Source: Bacteroidota bacterium (GTDB lineage Bacteria > Bacteroidota > Bacteroidia > Bacteroidales > FEN-979). Taken from it: a stretch of 64,000 nt of DNA. This document shows positions 26,903 to 35,652 of the stretch, piece by piece (the stretch's first letter is position 1; each line of letters opens with the position of its first letter). The DNA lies in assembly GCA_026391355.1 (NCBI GenBank), contig JAPLDH010000013.1, positions 57,921-121,920 on the forward strand, in the 5' to 3' direction. The notes beneath the pieces are model-generated. The model was not told where the DNA came from. It saw only the letters and a list, made by a program, of their open reading frames with translations, and made no database searches. The position numbers were made by a program, and so were the translations under genes.

Positions 26903-27940
26903 CTATTTTTTATTGATCTTTACGAGGACAGACATTCCGGCAGCCAGCCTTAGTTTTGGGTATCTGCCCGTGTCACCGCTGATTTCACCGATGGATATCT
27001 TGACCGGTACACGTTGTGTGATTTTTGTAAAATTCCCGGATGCATTATTGGGTGGGATCAGCGAAAACTGGGCAGCCGTATTGGACCCGATATAAATCAC
27101 ATTCCCAAAAAAGTGCAATCCTGGAAAGGCATCAATGGTGAATTCAGTTTTCTGGCCATTATGTATCCCTGCAATTTTGGTTTCCTCGAATAAGGCGGAT
27201 ACATAGAAAAGAGAATCTTTCATGATTGTCATGACCGCCTGTCCCGGTTGAACAACATCACCCGGCAAAAGCCATCTTTTAGCAATACGGCCGGTAGAGG
27301 GTGCATGGATTTTGGTATTGTTCAGCATGGTTTCGATATTTCCTATCTGTGCATCGGCTGACTTTATGCTTGATTCCCCGCTGACGATCTGTGCTTTCCC
27401 CACTTCCAACTGGGCATGTGCAGCATCCAGTTGCGCCTGGGCAGATTCAAAACTCTTTTTTATATGATCAAACTGCTCACGGGAAATAACCGACCCTTTC
27501 AACTGAAGCTCTGCCCGGTCGAGATCTTCCCTTGCCCTGGAAACACTTATTTCCTGTACTACCGTGGTCTTTTTGTCAAGCTCCAGGCGAGCTTCGGTCT
27601 GGCGAAGGTTGGATACTGCCTGATCCCTGGCAGCATAGGCCTGAACTTTCTGTGCGATCAGGTCAGTATTGTCAAGTTCAACAAGGAGGAAACCGGTTTT
27701 AACACTATCCCCTTCATTTGCATGGATCTGTACAATCCTGCCCATCATTTTTGAGCTGACCGCGACTTTATCGGCATCAATGAAAGCGTCATCGGTGGTG
27801 ATATAGGCCGTATATTGCTTGTACCATAACCAAGCGCCCAAAAGAACCGCCAGGATTACCACTGAAAGGGCAATATACGCCCTGATTCGTCTGCCGGTGC
27901 CGGAGGACGGGATTTGTTTTTGTTCTGTATCCATATTCAT
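26903..27940 (-). CDS. HlyD/EmrA-family membrane fusion protein
   Basis: 345 residues. One N-terminal TM helix (about 21-41), then a barrel half (TAYITTDDAFIDADKVAVSSKMMGRIVQIHANEGDSV) as in EmrA, a long coiled-coil hairpin (about 85-190, LRQTEARLELDKKTT.. to QLEVGKAQIVSGESS), lipoyl-like closure IHAPSTGRIAKRWLLPGDVVQPGQ, and a C-terminal beta-barrel. It bridges the MFS pump and the TolC duct. It is the first gene of the three-gene efflux operon; no adjacent TetR or MarR regulator was seen in the window. Confidence 0.92.
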   Translation of the reverse strand: MNMDTEQKQIPSSGTGRRIRAYIALSVVILAVLLGAWLWYKQYTAYITTDDAFIDADKVAVSSKMMGRIVQIHANEGDSVKTGFLLVELDNTDLIAQKVQAYAARDQAVSNLRQTEARLELDKKTTVVQEISVSRAREDLDRAELQLKGSVISREQFDHIKKSFESAQAQLDAAHAQLEVGKAQIVSGESSIKSADAQIGNIETMLNNTKIHAPSTGRIAKRWLLPGDVVQPGQAVMTIMKDSLFYVSALFEETKIAGIHNGQKTEFTIDAFPGLHFFGNVIYIGSNTAAQFSLIPPNNASGNFTKITQRVPVKISIGEISGDTGRYPKLRLAAGMSVLVKINKK

Positions 27941-27981
27941 TAACTAAATTTTTGTAAAGCTTTTTTTACACCAATAAGAAA

Positions 27982-28911
27982 CTAAGTGGTTTCTATTTCT
28001 TTTCTCCTGCCATGCCTGTATACCCAAAATAACAGGAATCCGGTCAAAATAAAGCTGGTGATGATAAGGTAGACATTCTCCGTGTAACCGAAATCTTCGT
28101 ACTGCCCCTGAATTACTCCCCTGTTTGCCAGAAATGAAACGATCACAGCAGATCCGTTATTCAGAAAATGAGCAACTATTGGAAGCCACAGCGAGCCTGA
28201 CCAGTAATATAAATATCCAAACATCAGCCCCAGGAACATCCTTGGCAGGATGCCATAAAACTGAAGATGGATGGCCCCGAAAATAAATGCTGTGAAAAAG
28301 ATCGCAACATGGACGTTCCTGAACCATTCGGAGAATAATCGTTGCAGCACACCCCTGAACAACATCTCTTCACCGAAAGCAGGTAATATTGCAATCATGA
28401 ACAAGTTGAGCAGCAACCCGCTTACTGTTTCAGAACCAAGAAAAGCATCCGTTAATTGTGTTGCCTGATCCTCGGCATCCTTCATCCAGTTTTCAATCCC
28501 TTTAAGTATTTCCGGTAACTTCATCATTTCATTCACCGATACCATCAGGTTGATTAAAGGCAGGCTGACCAGCATAATGATCAATGTGATCAGCAAGAGA
28601 AAAGCCGGGGTTTTCCTGTTCATTTTCAAATAACTTACAGGATTTCCCTCAAAAAATAACCCTGCCAGCAGGGATGGAATAATAAAAAAACCGAAGGACT
28701 GGATGATCTGAAAATATTTCAACAGGGGAACTATTCTTGGATCCTTATAATCCGATAAGATTGACAGATTTGTCAATAAGTTGATGTGAAACAACGGAAT
28801 AGCGAGAAGAATGCCAATAATGAAAAAAATTATAAACCCGGAGATAATCACAAGTACTAAAAATACCAGTTTTGTTAACGGGGAAAGGTCTCCAAGAATA
28901 GCATGTTTCAT
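27982..28911 (-). CDS. CPBP family intramembrane metalloprotease (type II CAAX-like)
   Basis: 309 residues from ATG 28911; an ATG at 28920 is possible, and longer forms would run into the divergent dus promoter. About 8 TM helices. The family's catalytic motifs are visible: EEMLFRGVLQRLF (EExxxR), FGAIHLQF (FxxxH) and the final VAHFLNN (HxxxN). CPBP proteins are glutamic-type intramembrane proteases, known in CAAX processing or bacteriocin self-immunity, and most bacterial copies have unknown substrates. It is transcribed divergently from dus with only about 45 bp between the starts. Confidence 0.88.
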   Translation of the reverse strand: MKHAILGDLSPLTKLVFLVLVIISGFIIFFIIGILLAIPLFHINLLTNLSILSDYKDPRIVPLLKYFQIIQSFGFFIIPSLLAGLFFEGNPVSYLKMNRKTPAFLLLITLIIMLVSLPLINLMVSVNEMMKLPEILKGIENWMKDAEDQATQLTDAFLGSETVSGLLLNLFMIAILPAFGEEMLFRGVLQRLFSEWFRNVHVAIFFTAFIFGAIHLQFYGILPRMFLGLMFGYLYYWSGSLWLPIVAHFLNNGSAVIVSFLANRGVIQGQYEDFGYTENVYLIITSFILTGFLLFWVYRHGRRKEIETT

Positions 28912-28929
28912 AAACACCATCCTATTTGC

Positions 28930-28937
28930 TAATTTTG
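28930..28937 (+). promoter_or_regulatory. -7 box for the dus gene
   Basis: TAATTTTG, an exact match to the Bacteroidota -7 consensus TAnnTTTG, 18 bp upstream of the chosen TTG start. The opposing CPBP gene starts within 20 bp, so the two promoters overlap. Confidence 0.55.
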
Positions 28938-28955
28938 CAGCTAAATTACTACAAT

Positions 28956-29954
28956 TTGATAAGTATCGGTAACATAGAATGTGGAAACTTCCCATTGTTA
29001 TTGGCTCCGATGGAGGATGTAACCGATTCTTCATTTCGTTCCATCTGCAAATCCTTTGGGGCGGATATTCTGATCACCGAATTCATCTCCTCGGAAGGAT
29101 TGATCAGGGATGCAGCCAAAAGCAGGGTAAAGCTGACTTTCGGGGAAGAGGAGCGTCCCCTTGGAATCCAGATTTTCGGCAATGACATCAATTCGATGCG
29201 GAAGGCCACAATGTTGGCTGAACAGGCAAAGCCTGATTTTATCGATATAAATTTTGGGTGTCCGGTAAAAAAAGTTGTCGTGAAAGGTGCAGGCGCAGCA
29301 CTGCTGAATGATCTCCCCAAAATGATCAGTCTTACAGCGGAGGTGGTCCGTTCAACTTCACTTCCTGTAACTGTTAAAACCCGCCTGGGGTGGGATGAAA
29401 GCAGCCGGAACATTGTGAAAGTCGCAGAAATGTTACAGGACACTGGAATACAGGCTATCAGCATACATGGCCGCACCCGTGCACAACTTTATGGAGGTAA
29501 AGCCGATTGGACATTAATTGGGGAAGTAAAGAACAATCCCAGGATGAAGATCCCTGTTTTCGGTAATGGCGATATATCCAACGCTTTGATCGCCAAAGAG
29601 ATGAAAGAAATATATGGGGTGGATGGATTGATGATCGGCCGGGCAGCCATCGGGAACCCCTGGATTTTCCGGGAAATAAAAACATACCTTACGGAAGGTA
29701 TTCTAATAGAACCGCCATCACTGCAGGAAAGGGTGGATATTTTGAAAAAACACCTTTTTCATGAAATAGCTAATAAAGGGGAACGAATCGCAATCCTGGA
29801 GATGAGAAAATTCTACAGCGGCTATTTTAAGGATCTGCCGGATTTCAAGAAACATAAAATGCGATTAATGACGGCGCAGAGTGAGATTGAGATCAATGAA
29901 ATCATCAAAGAATTTACCATTGACACATTTCCCTCCCCAGGTGGGGAGGGTTAG
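28956..29954 (+). CDS. dusB: tRNA-dihydrouridine synthase, DusB-like
   Basis: 332 residues from a TTG at 28956, chosen because ISIGNIECGNFPLLLAPMED aligns with the usual Dus N-terminus; the frame is open further upstream. FMN-binding TIM barrel: LAPMEDVTDSSFR, FIDINFGCPVKKVVVKGAGAAL with the active-site Cys, VKTRLGWDE, SIHGRTRAQLYGG, FGNGDI and MIGRAAIGNPWIF. It reduces specific uridines in tRNA using NADPH and FMN. The last codons (FPSPGGEG) are encoded by a repeat element that is duplicated just downstream, so the natural C-terminus has probably been replaced by a few residues. Confidence 0.92.
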   Translation: MISIGNIECGNFPLLLAPMEDVTDSSFRSICKSFGADILITEFISSEGLIRDAAKSRVKLTFGEEERPLGIQIFGNDINSMRKATMLAEQAKPDFIDINFGCPVKKVVVKGAGAALLNDLPKMISLTAEVVRSTSLPVTVKTRLGWDESSRNIVKVAEMLQDTGIQAISIHGRTRAQLYGGKADWTLIGEVKNNPRMKIPVFGNGDISNALIAKEMKEIYGVDGLMIGRAAIGNPWIFREIKTYLTEGILIEPPSLQERVDILKKHLFHEIANKGERIAILEMRKFYSGYFKDLPDFKKHKMRLMTAQSEIEINEIIKEFTIDTFPSPGGEG

Positions 29955-30015
29955 GGTGGGGCTGAATGACCATTGACACATTTCCCTCCCCAGGTGGGGA
30001 GGGTTAGGGTGGGGC
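29916..30015. repeat. 47-bp direct duplication with a GC-rich hairpin, overlapping the 3' end of dus
   Basis: Copies at 29916-29962 and 29969-30015 appear identical by eye and are separated by 6 bp. Each contains 15 bp of dus coding sequence (ACCATTGACACATTT) plus a hairpin CCCTCCCC/GGGGAGGG and the tail TTAGGGTGGGG. The first copy supplies the dus stop codon. Confidence 0.85.
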
Positions 30016-30016
30016 A

Positions 30017-30748
30017 TCAATTAAACCTGGTCTCCAACAACTCCTTCAACCTGAGAAAAACCTTTGAACCCGAGTCCCAAAGGTTCTTCTTCCTGAGCAG
30101 GTCCAGGAATTCCATGGCTGTGCGAAGGTCATGGAAACCATTAAAGGTCTCAATCGTTTCATTATAGTCGCGAAGATTTCCTTCAAAAAGCTCATTGATC
30201 ATCAGGAATTTCTCATTGATCGTAATGGATGACTTCAGATCGCCCGATTTTTCCCTGGAAAGTTTTGCCCCGATCCCTCTTTCTCTTGCTTCTTTAAGCT
30301 TTTCACTAAAACCGTTTCCGCTTCCTGTAAAAAGGTCTACTTCAGATGAAGGATCTGCAATTATAGATTCAATAACCGGCTGTTCCTCCAACAGGGTTGT
30401 TTCTGCTTCCTGGTCTTCTTCATTTGAGGAATGTATCCTGATTTTAATCCCGGGTTCCGGTTGATCTTGTTCTGCTTCAGTAATGGGGTCCTTTGCTTCC
30501 ATTACCGGGACCATGGGCTTGATAACCGGCGTGTCCCGCATCTTTTCCTCGAAATAGGCATACGGATCATCTGACCGCTGCAACATGTGAAGCTTTTCAT
30601 ACACCTTCCTCACATTTTCCATGATGATATCAAATTCAATCTGCGGGATCCTGCCTTCGTAACTTTTAATGGCATCAAACTGCTCCTCAATGGCTTCCAG
30701 CAGCCATTGAATCTCATCCTTGACAATGTTCTTGTTTACCGGTATCAT
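30017..30748 (-). CDS. Conserved hypothetical protein, acidic linker with helical C-terminus
   Basis: 243 residues; not a family I can name, though the C-terminal block looks like one conserved among Bacteroidota. The N-terminal helical segment (1-65: IVKDEIQWLLEAIEEQFDAI) is followed by a long acidic, Pro/Glu-rich low-complexity linker (about 75-150) and a C-terminal helical block (about 170-243) with the SITINEKFLMINELFEGNL motif and a predicted helix rich in Leu/Arg. There is no signal peptide or TM helix. It is convergent with dus; its last codon lies 2 bp from the duplicated repeat. A TATCTTTA box (one mismatch from consensus) lies about 50 bp upstream of its ATG. Confidence 0.65.
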   Translation of the reverse strand: MIPVNKNIVKDEIQWLLEAIEEQFDAIKSYEGRIPQIEFDIIMENVRKVYEKLHMLQRSDDPYAYFEEKMRDTPVIKPMVPVMEAKDPITEAEQDQPEPGIKIRIHSSNEEDQEAETTLLEEQPVIESIIADPSSEVDLFTGSGNGFSEKLKEARERGIGAKLSREKSGDLKSSITINEKFLMINELFEGNLRDYNETIETFNGFHDLRTAMEFLDLLRKKNLWDSGSKVFLRLKELLETRFN

Positions 30749-30860
30749 AGGTCAGATAAAAGCGATTAATTATAATGTAAAATATTTTTCAGGTATAAAG
30801 ATAACAAAGAATCCGGTGTGTAAAATGTCCGGTAAAGAAAACTATTATCATTTTTTTTTG

Positions 30861-30868
30861 TAATATTG
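30861..30868 (+). promoter_or_regulatory. Candidate -7 box for the cyclophilin gene
   Basis: TAATATTG, one mismatch from TAnnTTTG, with 31 bp to the ATG at 30900. Confidence 0.4.
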
Positions 30869-30899
30869 CCCTGTTTTTCACATTAAACACACAACTAAC

Positions 30900-31553
30900 A
30901 TGAGAAAGATATCATTATTTGTATTGGTAATTACCGTACTATTAAACGTAACAGCAATGGCACAAAAGAAAAGCACAGAGAAACAGGTCAGGTTTGTGAT
31001 TCACACTGAATTCGGCGACATGAAAGGTTTTTTGTACAATGAAACACCGAAACATCGCGACAACTTTGTCAAGATCGTGAAGGATGGGTTATTGGACGGG
31101 ACTTTATTTCACCGTGTGATCAATGGATTCATGATCCAGGGTGGCGATCCGAATTCAAAGAATGCACAACCCGGGCAGATGCTTGGCAATGGTGGTCCGA
31201 ATTATACCATCGATGCTGAATTTAACCCGGACCTGATCCATAAAAAGGGCGCTCTCGCTGCTGCCCGTACTGAAAATCCAAAAAAAGCTTCCTCCGGTTC
31301 CCAGTTTTATATTGTACAGGGACAAAAGGTTGATCCGACCCAGTTACCGAATCATCCGGGTGCACCCTATAATGATGCACAGAAGGAGACCTACAAGACA
31401 GTTGGTGGAACACCTCATCTTGACATGGGTTATACTGTTTTCGGTCAGATAACAGAAGGCCTCGATATCATCGATAAAATTGCTGCGCAACCTAAAGACA
31501 GGAATGACCGCCCGTTGAAGGATGTTAAAATGACGGTAAAAATTATTCAATAA
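30900..31553 (+). CDS. Peptidyl-prolyl cis-trans isomerase, cyclophilin type, secreted
   Basis: 217 residues. It has a signal peptide ([21 protein letters not shown]), then a cyclophilin domain: [41 protein letters not shown] with the active-site Arg and Gln, [20 protein letters not shown], and a C-terminal [18 protein letters not shown]. It should speed proline isomerisation during folding of periplasmic or surface proteins. Single gene; pheS follows 35 bp downstream. Confidence 0.92.
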   Translation: MRKISLFVLVITVLLNVTAMAQKKSTEKQVRFVIHTEFGDMKGFLYNETPKHRDNFVKIVKDGLLDGTLFHRVINGFMIQGGDPNSKNAQPGQMLGNGGPNYTIDAEFNPDLIHKKGALAAARTENPKKASSGSQFYIVQGQKVDPTQLPNHPGAPYNDAQKETYKTVGGTPHLDMGYTVFGQITEGLDIIDKIAAQPKDRNDRPLKDVKMTVKIIQ

Positions 31554-31588
31554 TCCTCCCCGGTTTTATTGGGAATGGTACACGAACG

Positions 31589-32611
31589 ATGCAGGAGAAA
31601 ATTCAGAAATATCTGGAAGAGGTCCGGTCATTTGCTATCTCCGGGGCCACTGAACTCGAAGAGTTCCGGTTGAAATATCTTGGAAGGAAAGGTATTCTGC
31701 CGGAACTGTTCAACTCTTTCAAGGACGTTCCCAACGACCGTAAGAGAGAAACAGGATTGCTGCTGAACGATCTCAAAAACAAGGTTGAGGAGAAGATCAA
31801 CGCACTGAAATCATCTCTTGTTGATCCTGCAGAAACCAAACATGAAGCATTGGACCTTACACGTCCTGTTGATCACCTACAGGCAGGTTCAAGGCATCCT
31901 TTGTCGATCGTTCGTAACCAGATTATTGATATCTTTTCCAGGATCGGGTTTACCGTGATGGAAGACCGCGAGATAGAAGATGACTGGCACAATTTCACTG
32001 CATTAAACTTCCCGGAAGAACATCCGGCAAGGGATATGCAGGATACTTTTTTCATTGAAAAGCATCCCGATATTGCCCTCCGGACACATACCTCGTCGGT
32101 ACAGATCCGTTCGATGGAGAAATTCAAGCCCCCGATAAGAATGATCTTCCCAGGACGGGTTTTTCGTAATGAGGTTATTTCGGCCAGGGCACACTGTATA
32201 TTCCACCAGGTAGAAGGGTTATACGTGGATAAAAATGTCTCTTTTGCCGACCTGAAACAAACACTGCTTTACTTTGGAAAGGAGATGTTTGGCGACAAAA
32301 CAGAGATCCGTTTGCGTCCCTCCTATTTCCCATTCACGGAACCTTCCGGTGAGTTGGATGTATCCTGTAATATTTGCGGTGGCGCCGGGTGCAACATCTG
32401 TAAATATACCGGTTGGGTGGAGATCCTCGGCTGCGGTATGGTGGATCCGGCAGTGCTGGAAAACTGTCATATCGACAGCAGTATTTATACCGGCTTTGCC
32501 TTCGGAATGGGCATCGAACGCACAACCATGCTGAAATACCAGATCCGCGACCTGCGGCTTTTCTTCGAAAATGATCTCCGGTTTCTGAAACAGTTCCGGT
32601 CAGCTATTTAA
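31589..32611 (+). CDS. pheS: Phenylalanyl-tRNA synthetase alpha subunit
   Basis: 340 residues, normal for PheS. The N-terminal coiled coil (about 1-85) includes [15 protein letters not shown]. Class II motif 2 is seen in [26 protein letters not shown]. Substrate and core motifs are [30 protein letters not shown] and the C-terminal [26 protein letters not shown] (motif 3). An insertion with [12 protein letters not shown] resembles a zinc knuckle, common in Bacteroidota PheS. With PheT (not in the window) it charges tRNA-Phe. The start is ATG 31589. Confidence 0.96.
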   Translation: MQEKIQKYLEEVRSFAISGATELEEFRLKYLGRKGILPELFNSFKDVPNDRKRETGLLLNDLKNKVEEKINALKSSLVDPAETKHEALDLTRPVDHLQAGSRHPLSIVRNQIIDIFSRIGFTVMEDREIEDDWHNFTALNFPEEHPARDMQDTFFIEKHPDIALRTHTSSVQIRSMEKFKPPIRMIFPGRVFRNEVISARAHCIFHQVEGLYVDKNVSFADLKQTLLYFGKEMFGDKTEIRLRPSYFPFTEPSGELDVSCNICGGAGCNICKYTGWVEILGCGMVDPAVLENCHIDSSIYTGFAFGMGIERTTMLKYQIRDLRLFFENDLRFLKQFRSAI

Positions 32612-32622
32612 ATAATCCGAAT

Positions 32623-32700
32623 ATGTGAATAACGAATCCGGGAATTTCATTCGTCATTCCCATATTCGTCATTCCCATATTCGTCATTCGCATATTCATT
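32623..32700. repeat. 15-bp tandem repeat with an inverted unit, between pheS and the UbiB-like gene
   Basis: Units ATTCGTCATTCCCAT at 32649-32663 and 32664-32678, a near copy at 32679-32693 and a partial to 32700. An inverted near-copy (ATGTGAATAACGAAT) lies at 32623-32637. The array touches the 3' end of the UbiB-like gene and could fold as a hairpin between the two convergent genes. Confidence 0.75.
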
Positions 32701-34327
32701 AGAACCTGTTCTTCCTGAATAGCTTTACAAGCAGCCAGAACCCAAAGAACCCGGCCAGCATAAAGACAATCATCCCAACCAGTTTTGTATGTTCCCACTG
32801 AGAGATCAGGGATGCACCTATGATCAACGCAGCGACAACAATGGCGATCGCCACCCGGTTGCTTGCCCGGTCAATATGTTCAACGAGCGGTTCGAAACCC
32901 TTGATCTCGATCTGCGTCTTGAATTGCCCTTCCTTTATCTTATAAATGATGTCATTAATATCTGAAGGAAAATCCTTGATCAGCTTGTAATATTCAGATA
33001 ACGCATCGAAGACTTCCTCGGCAATCCGTTTCGGGTTGTATTGCTTTTTAAGCAATTCCAGCGCAAATGGCTGCATTTCCCTGGCAAAATCGATTTCCGG
33101 ATAAAGGGTTACCGCAACTCTTTCGATTGTTATCAGGGATTTCACCAGCAGGTAGATCCCCGATGGTATCCTTAATCCGAATTTTACAATGATATCCACC
33201 GATTCGTTCATCACTTTCCCAAAATTCATCTCATCAACGGAGAGATATTTATAATGCGCCAGCATATCATCTATCTGGAATTCAAGTTCCTTGAAACGGT
33301 TGAATTTACGTTTCCCTGAAAAAAGAAGCAATGCTTCGGTGATCTGCTTCGCATCCCTTTTAATGTATCCCATAACATATTTTCCAAGGAATTGAAGATG
33401 TTCCTGGCGGAGGGAGCCCATCATCCCGAAATCGATGAAAGCAATGATATTTCCCTCAAGGACAAAAAGGTTTCCCGGATGAGGGTCGGCATGAAAAAAG
33501 CCATGGTCAAATATCTGGCTGAATACGAGGCGTACCGATCTCCGTGCAAGGATCACCGGATCATTCCCTGTTCTCAGCAGGGTATCCAGATCACTGACCT
33601 TGACACCACGGATGAATTCCTCCACAAGAAGTTTATCCGTAGTAAACTCCATATAAACCCTCGGAACAAAAACATCCGGATCATTTTCAAAATTATGCCT
33701 GAACCGGATTACATTACCTGCTTCATGACGGAAGTTCAATTCGTAGGTTATCGTCTGGCCAAACTCTTTTACCAGCCCGACCACGTTCATCGCTTCCATT
33801 TCAGGGTTATTTTTCTGCATCCGGATAGCGAAATAATGCATGAGCTGCAAATCAAGCCCGACTTTTTTATCAATTCCGGGGCGCTGAATCTTGACACATA
33901 CTTCTTCACCATTCAGCAAAGTTGCCTTGTAAGTTTGAGCTACAGAGGCAGAAGCGAGGTGCTGCCTGTCAAACTCCCGAAAAACATCGGAAATCGGCCT
34001 GCCCAATTCAACTTCCAATGCCTCAATTGCCAGGTCATCGGGCATGGGATCAGCCTCATCCTGGAGCTTCTTCAACTCCTCCCGTAACTCGTCGGGAATA
34101 ATATCGATCCTGTCGGCCAATATCTGTCCGAATTTTATAAAAGTTGGCCCCAACTCCTCTATGGCCAGACGAATCCGTTCCCACCTATTGTATTTCCCTA
34201 TCTTAGCATACCTTTTCTTGGTAACCAGATACCGTCCCATTCCATTCTTGCTTATCCATTCACCGAATCCATATTTGACTATGATACCGATGATCTCCCT
34301 TGCACGGCCAATCTCATTTACCGCCAT
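32699..34327 (-). CDS. ABC1/UbiB-family atypical kinase
   Basis: 542 residues from ATG 34327; the frame continues upstream to 34471, but MAVNEIGRAREIIGIIVKYG is the usual N-terminus. Family motifs: FIKFGQILADR (KxGQ, about 70-80), ASASVAQTYKATLL (alanine-rich P-loop replacement), VCVKIQRPG (catalytic Lys), HADPHPGNLFV and FIDFGMMG. Two C-terminal TM helices (about 500-540) anchor it. Relatives act as small-molecule kinases/ATPases supporting quinone synthesis. It lies downstream of IPExxxVDY-rnc-fabF on the same strand, but the 118 bp in between carries its own short repeat and perhaps a promoter. Confidence 0.9.
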   Translation of the reverse strand: MAVNEIGRAREIIGIIVKYGFGEWISKNGMGRYLVTKKRYAKIGKYNRWERIRLAIEELGPTFIKFGQILADRIDIIPDELREELKKLQDEADPMPDDLAIEALEVELGRPISDVFREFDRQHLASASVAQTYKATLLNGEEVCVKIQRPGIDKKVGLDLQLMHYFAIRMQKNNPEMEAMNVVGLVKEFGQTITYELNFRHEAGNVIRFRHNFENDPDVFVPRVYMEFTTDKLLVEEFIRGVKVSDLDTLLRTGNDPVILARRSVRLVFSQIFDHGFFHADPHPGNLFVLEGNIIAFIDFGMMGSLRQEHLQFLGKYVMGYIKRDAKQITEALLLFSGKRKFNRFKELEFQIDDMLAHYKYLSVDEMNFGKVMNESVDIIVKFGLRIPSGIYLLVKSLITIERVAVTLYPEIDFAREMQPFALELLKKQYNPKRIAEEVFDALSEYYKLIKDFPSDINDIIYKIKEGQFKTQIEIKGFEPLVEHIDRASNRVAIAIVVAALIIGASLISQWEHTKLVGMIVFMLAGFFGFWLLVKLFRKNRF

Positions 34328-34418
34328 ACCTAAATTTGTCAGTTTCACAATGTCAGCTTTAATGAATACTTTTTGAACTGTAAAGGTAATACAGGAAAGA
34401 GGTAACAAAGTAATATTC

Positions 34419-34439
34419 GTGACGCGTAACGCGTGACAC
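34419..34439. repeat. Three 7-bp units (GTRACGC)
   Basis: GTGACGC GTAACGC GTGACAC, between the IPExxxVDY gene and the UbiB-like gene. Short, but of the same style as the other word-like arrays of the window. Confidence 0.55.
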
Positions 34440-34445
34440 CTTTCG

Positions 34446-34916
34446 TCAACCCCGCTTCCGTTTGATAACATTAATCAGATGTAACTCAATATCCGTCAGA
34501 ATATTCTCGTAATTTTTTACATCTGTGAGCTTTATTTCAAAGGCGGTGAGGACATTCGGAATGGTACTTATGCATCGGATCAAACCATCTTTCCGGTTTT
34601 TCTTGAATTCTCCCTCAACCAGCAAAACAAAATCGAGTTGTTTCATTTCGGGGACCAGAATGAGTGATTCGCTCCGATTGGCGATCAGGCAATAAGCATT
34701 CTGATGATCTTCATCCTTATAGTAAAAAAATGAAAAGCCTGCATATCCCTGTTTACCGGGAAGTGTAATGCACAATTCCTGTTCCTTGACAAAACTGAAT
34801 TCCAGTTTTTTATTAAGGTGATAGGAAAGTCTGTAATCGCGTAAATGACAGGCCAGACCGATAAGGGTGTAATAGGTTGGTTCCGAATGGATATCAAGAA
34901 GTACTTTCTTTGCCAT
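34446..34916 (-). CDS. IPExxxVDY family protein
   Basis: 156 residues. The name-giving motif appears as LVPEMKQLDFVLLVEG (about 93-108). The N-terminus is AKKVLLDIHSEPTYYTLIGL and the rest is alpha-beta with no catalytic motif seen. The family is confined to Bacteroidota, lies next to rnc and fabF, and has no assigned function. The ATG at 34916 overlaps the rnc stop by 23 bp. Confidence 0.9.
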   Translation of the reverse strand: MAKKVLLDIHSEPTYYTLIGLACHLRDYRLSYHLNKKLEFSFVKEQELCITLPGKQGYAGFSFFYYKDEDHQNAYCLIANRSESLILVPEMKQLDFVLLVEGEFKKNRKDGLIRCISTIPNVLTAFEIKLTDVKNYENILTDIELHLINVIKRKRG

Positions 34917-35646
34917 GCTGCTCCTCCTGTAATTTCGTCCAGCCTTTTTCGGAGGCCAGCTGCTCTGCGCCTTTTATTGAATAATCCTGCCCCTGGGCAA
35001 TGGATACATCATCGATCTGAAGCTCTACGATATATTGTTTTTTATACCCTGACCCAATCTCATCGACAACTGCGAAGATGATTGGTTTCCGCTGCTTCTG
35101 ACACCATTCGAGGATCTTGCTTTTAAAATTCATCTCCTGGTTCACCAGTTCATTGATATTAAAATAATTCTTGATGATCCTGTTGAGGAGGATTTTCCTG
35201 GTAAAGCGATATCCTTTGTCAAGATATAGGGCGCCAATGAAAGCTTCCAGTGCATCTCCCTGGAAGGACCGCAGTTGCCCGGTGGAGGCTGCATCGAACT
35301 GGATAAGGTCATTCAAACCAAGCTTCTGCGCCAGTTTATTCAGTTGTATCCGGCTGACGATTTTGGAACGCATTTCAGTCAGAAATCCTTCATCCTTCAG
35401 GGGAAAGGTTTTAAAAAGGTAATCCGCTGTCACAGCATCCAGGATGGCATCCCCGAGGAATTCGAGGCGTTCATTGTTTATCTTCATTCCATGGAAAACT
35501 TCCACACTCACAGATTTGTGGAGGAATGCCAGCTTATATAAAAACATATTCCCGGGGTAGAACCCGAAAATATTTTTTATTGCACCATAAAGTTGTTTAT
35601 CAGCAGAGAAATAATAACGGACCGGATTAAAATGCAGGAATCTCAA
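34894..35646 (-). CDS. rnc: Ribonuclease III
   Basis: 250 residues from a TTG at 35646, 6 bp after the fabF stop; it is the only start giving the usual Bacteroidota N-terminus with GFYPGNMFLYKLAFLHKS. The RNase III signature is NERLEFLGDAILD (about 56-68) with the catalytic acidic residues, followed by FPLKDEGFLTEMRSKIVSR and FQGDALEAFIGALYLDKG. The C-terminal double-stranded-RNA-binding domain (about 175-245) has SKILEWCQKQRKP and GAEQLASEKGWTKL. It processes rRNA precursors and structured RNA. Intact. Confidence 0.94.
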   Translation of the reverse strand: MRFLHFNPVRYYFSADKQLYGAIKNIFGFYPGNMFLYKLAFLHKSVSVEVFHGMKINNERLEFLGDAILDAVTADYLFKTFPLKDEGFLTEMRSKIVSRIQLNKLAQKLGLNDLIQFDAASTGQLRSFQGDALEAFIGALYLDKGYRFTRKILLNRIIKNYFNINELVNQEMNFKSKILEWCQKQRKPIIFAVVDEIGSGYKKQYIVELQIDDVSIAQGQDYSIKGAEQLASEKGWTKLQEEQHGKESTS

Positions 35647-35652
35647 GAGAAA

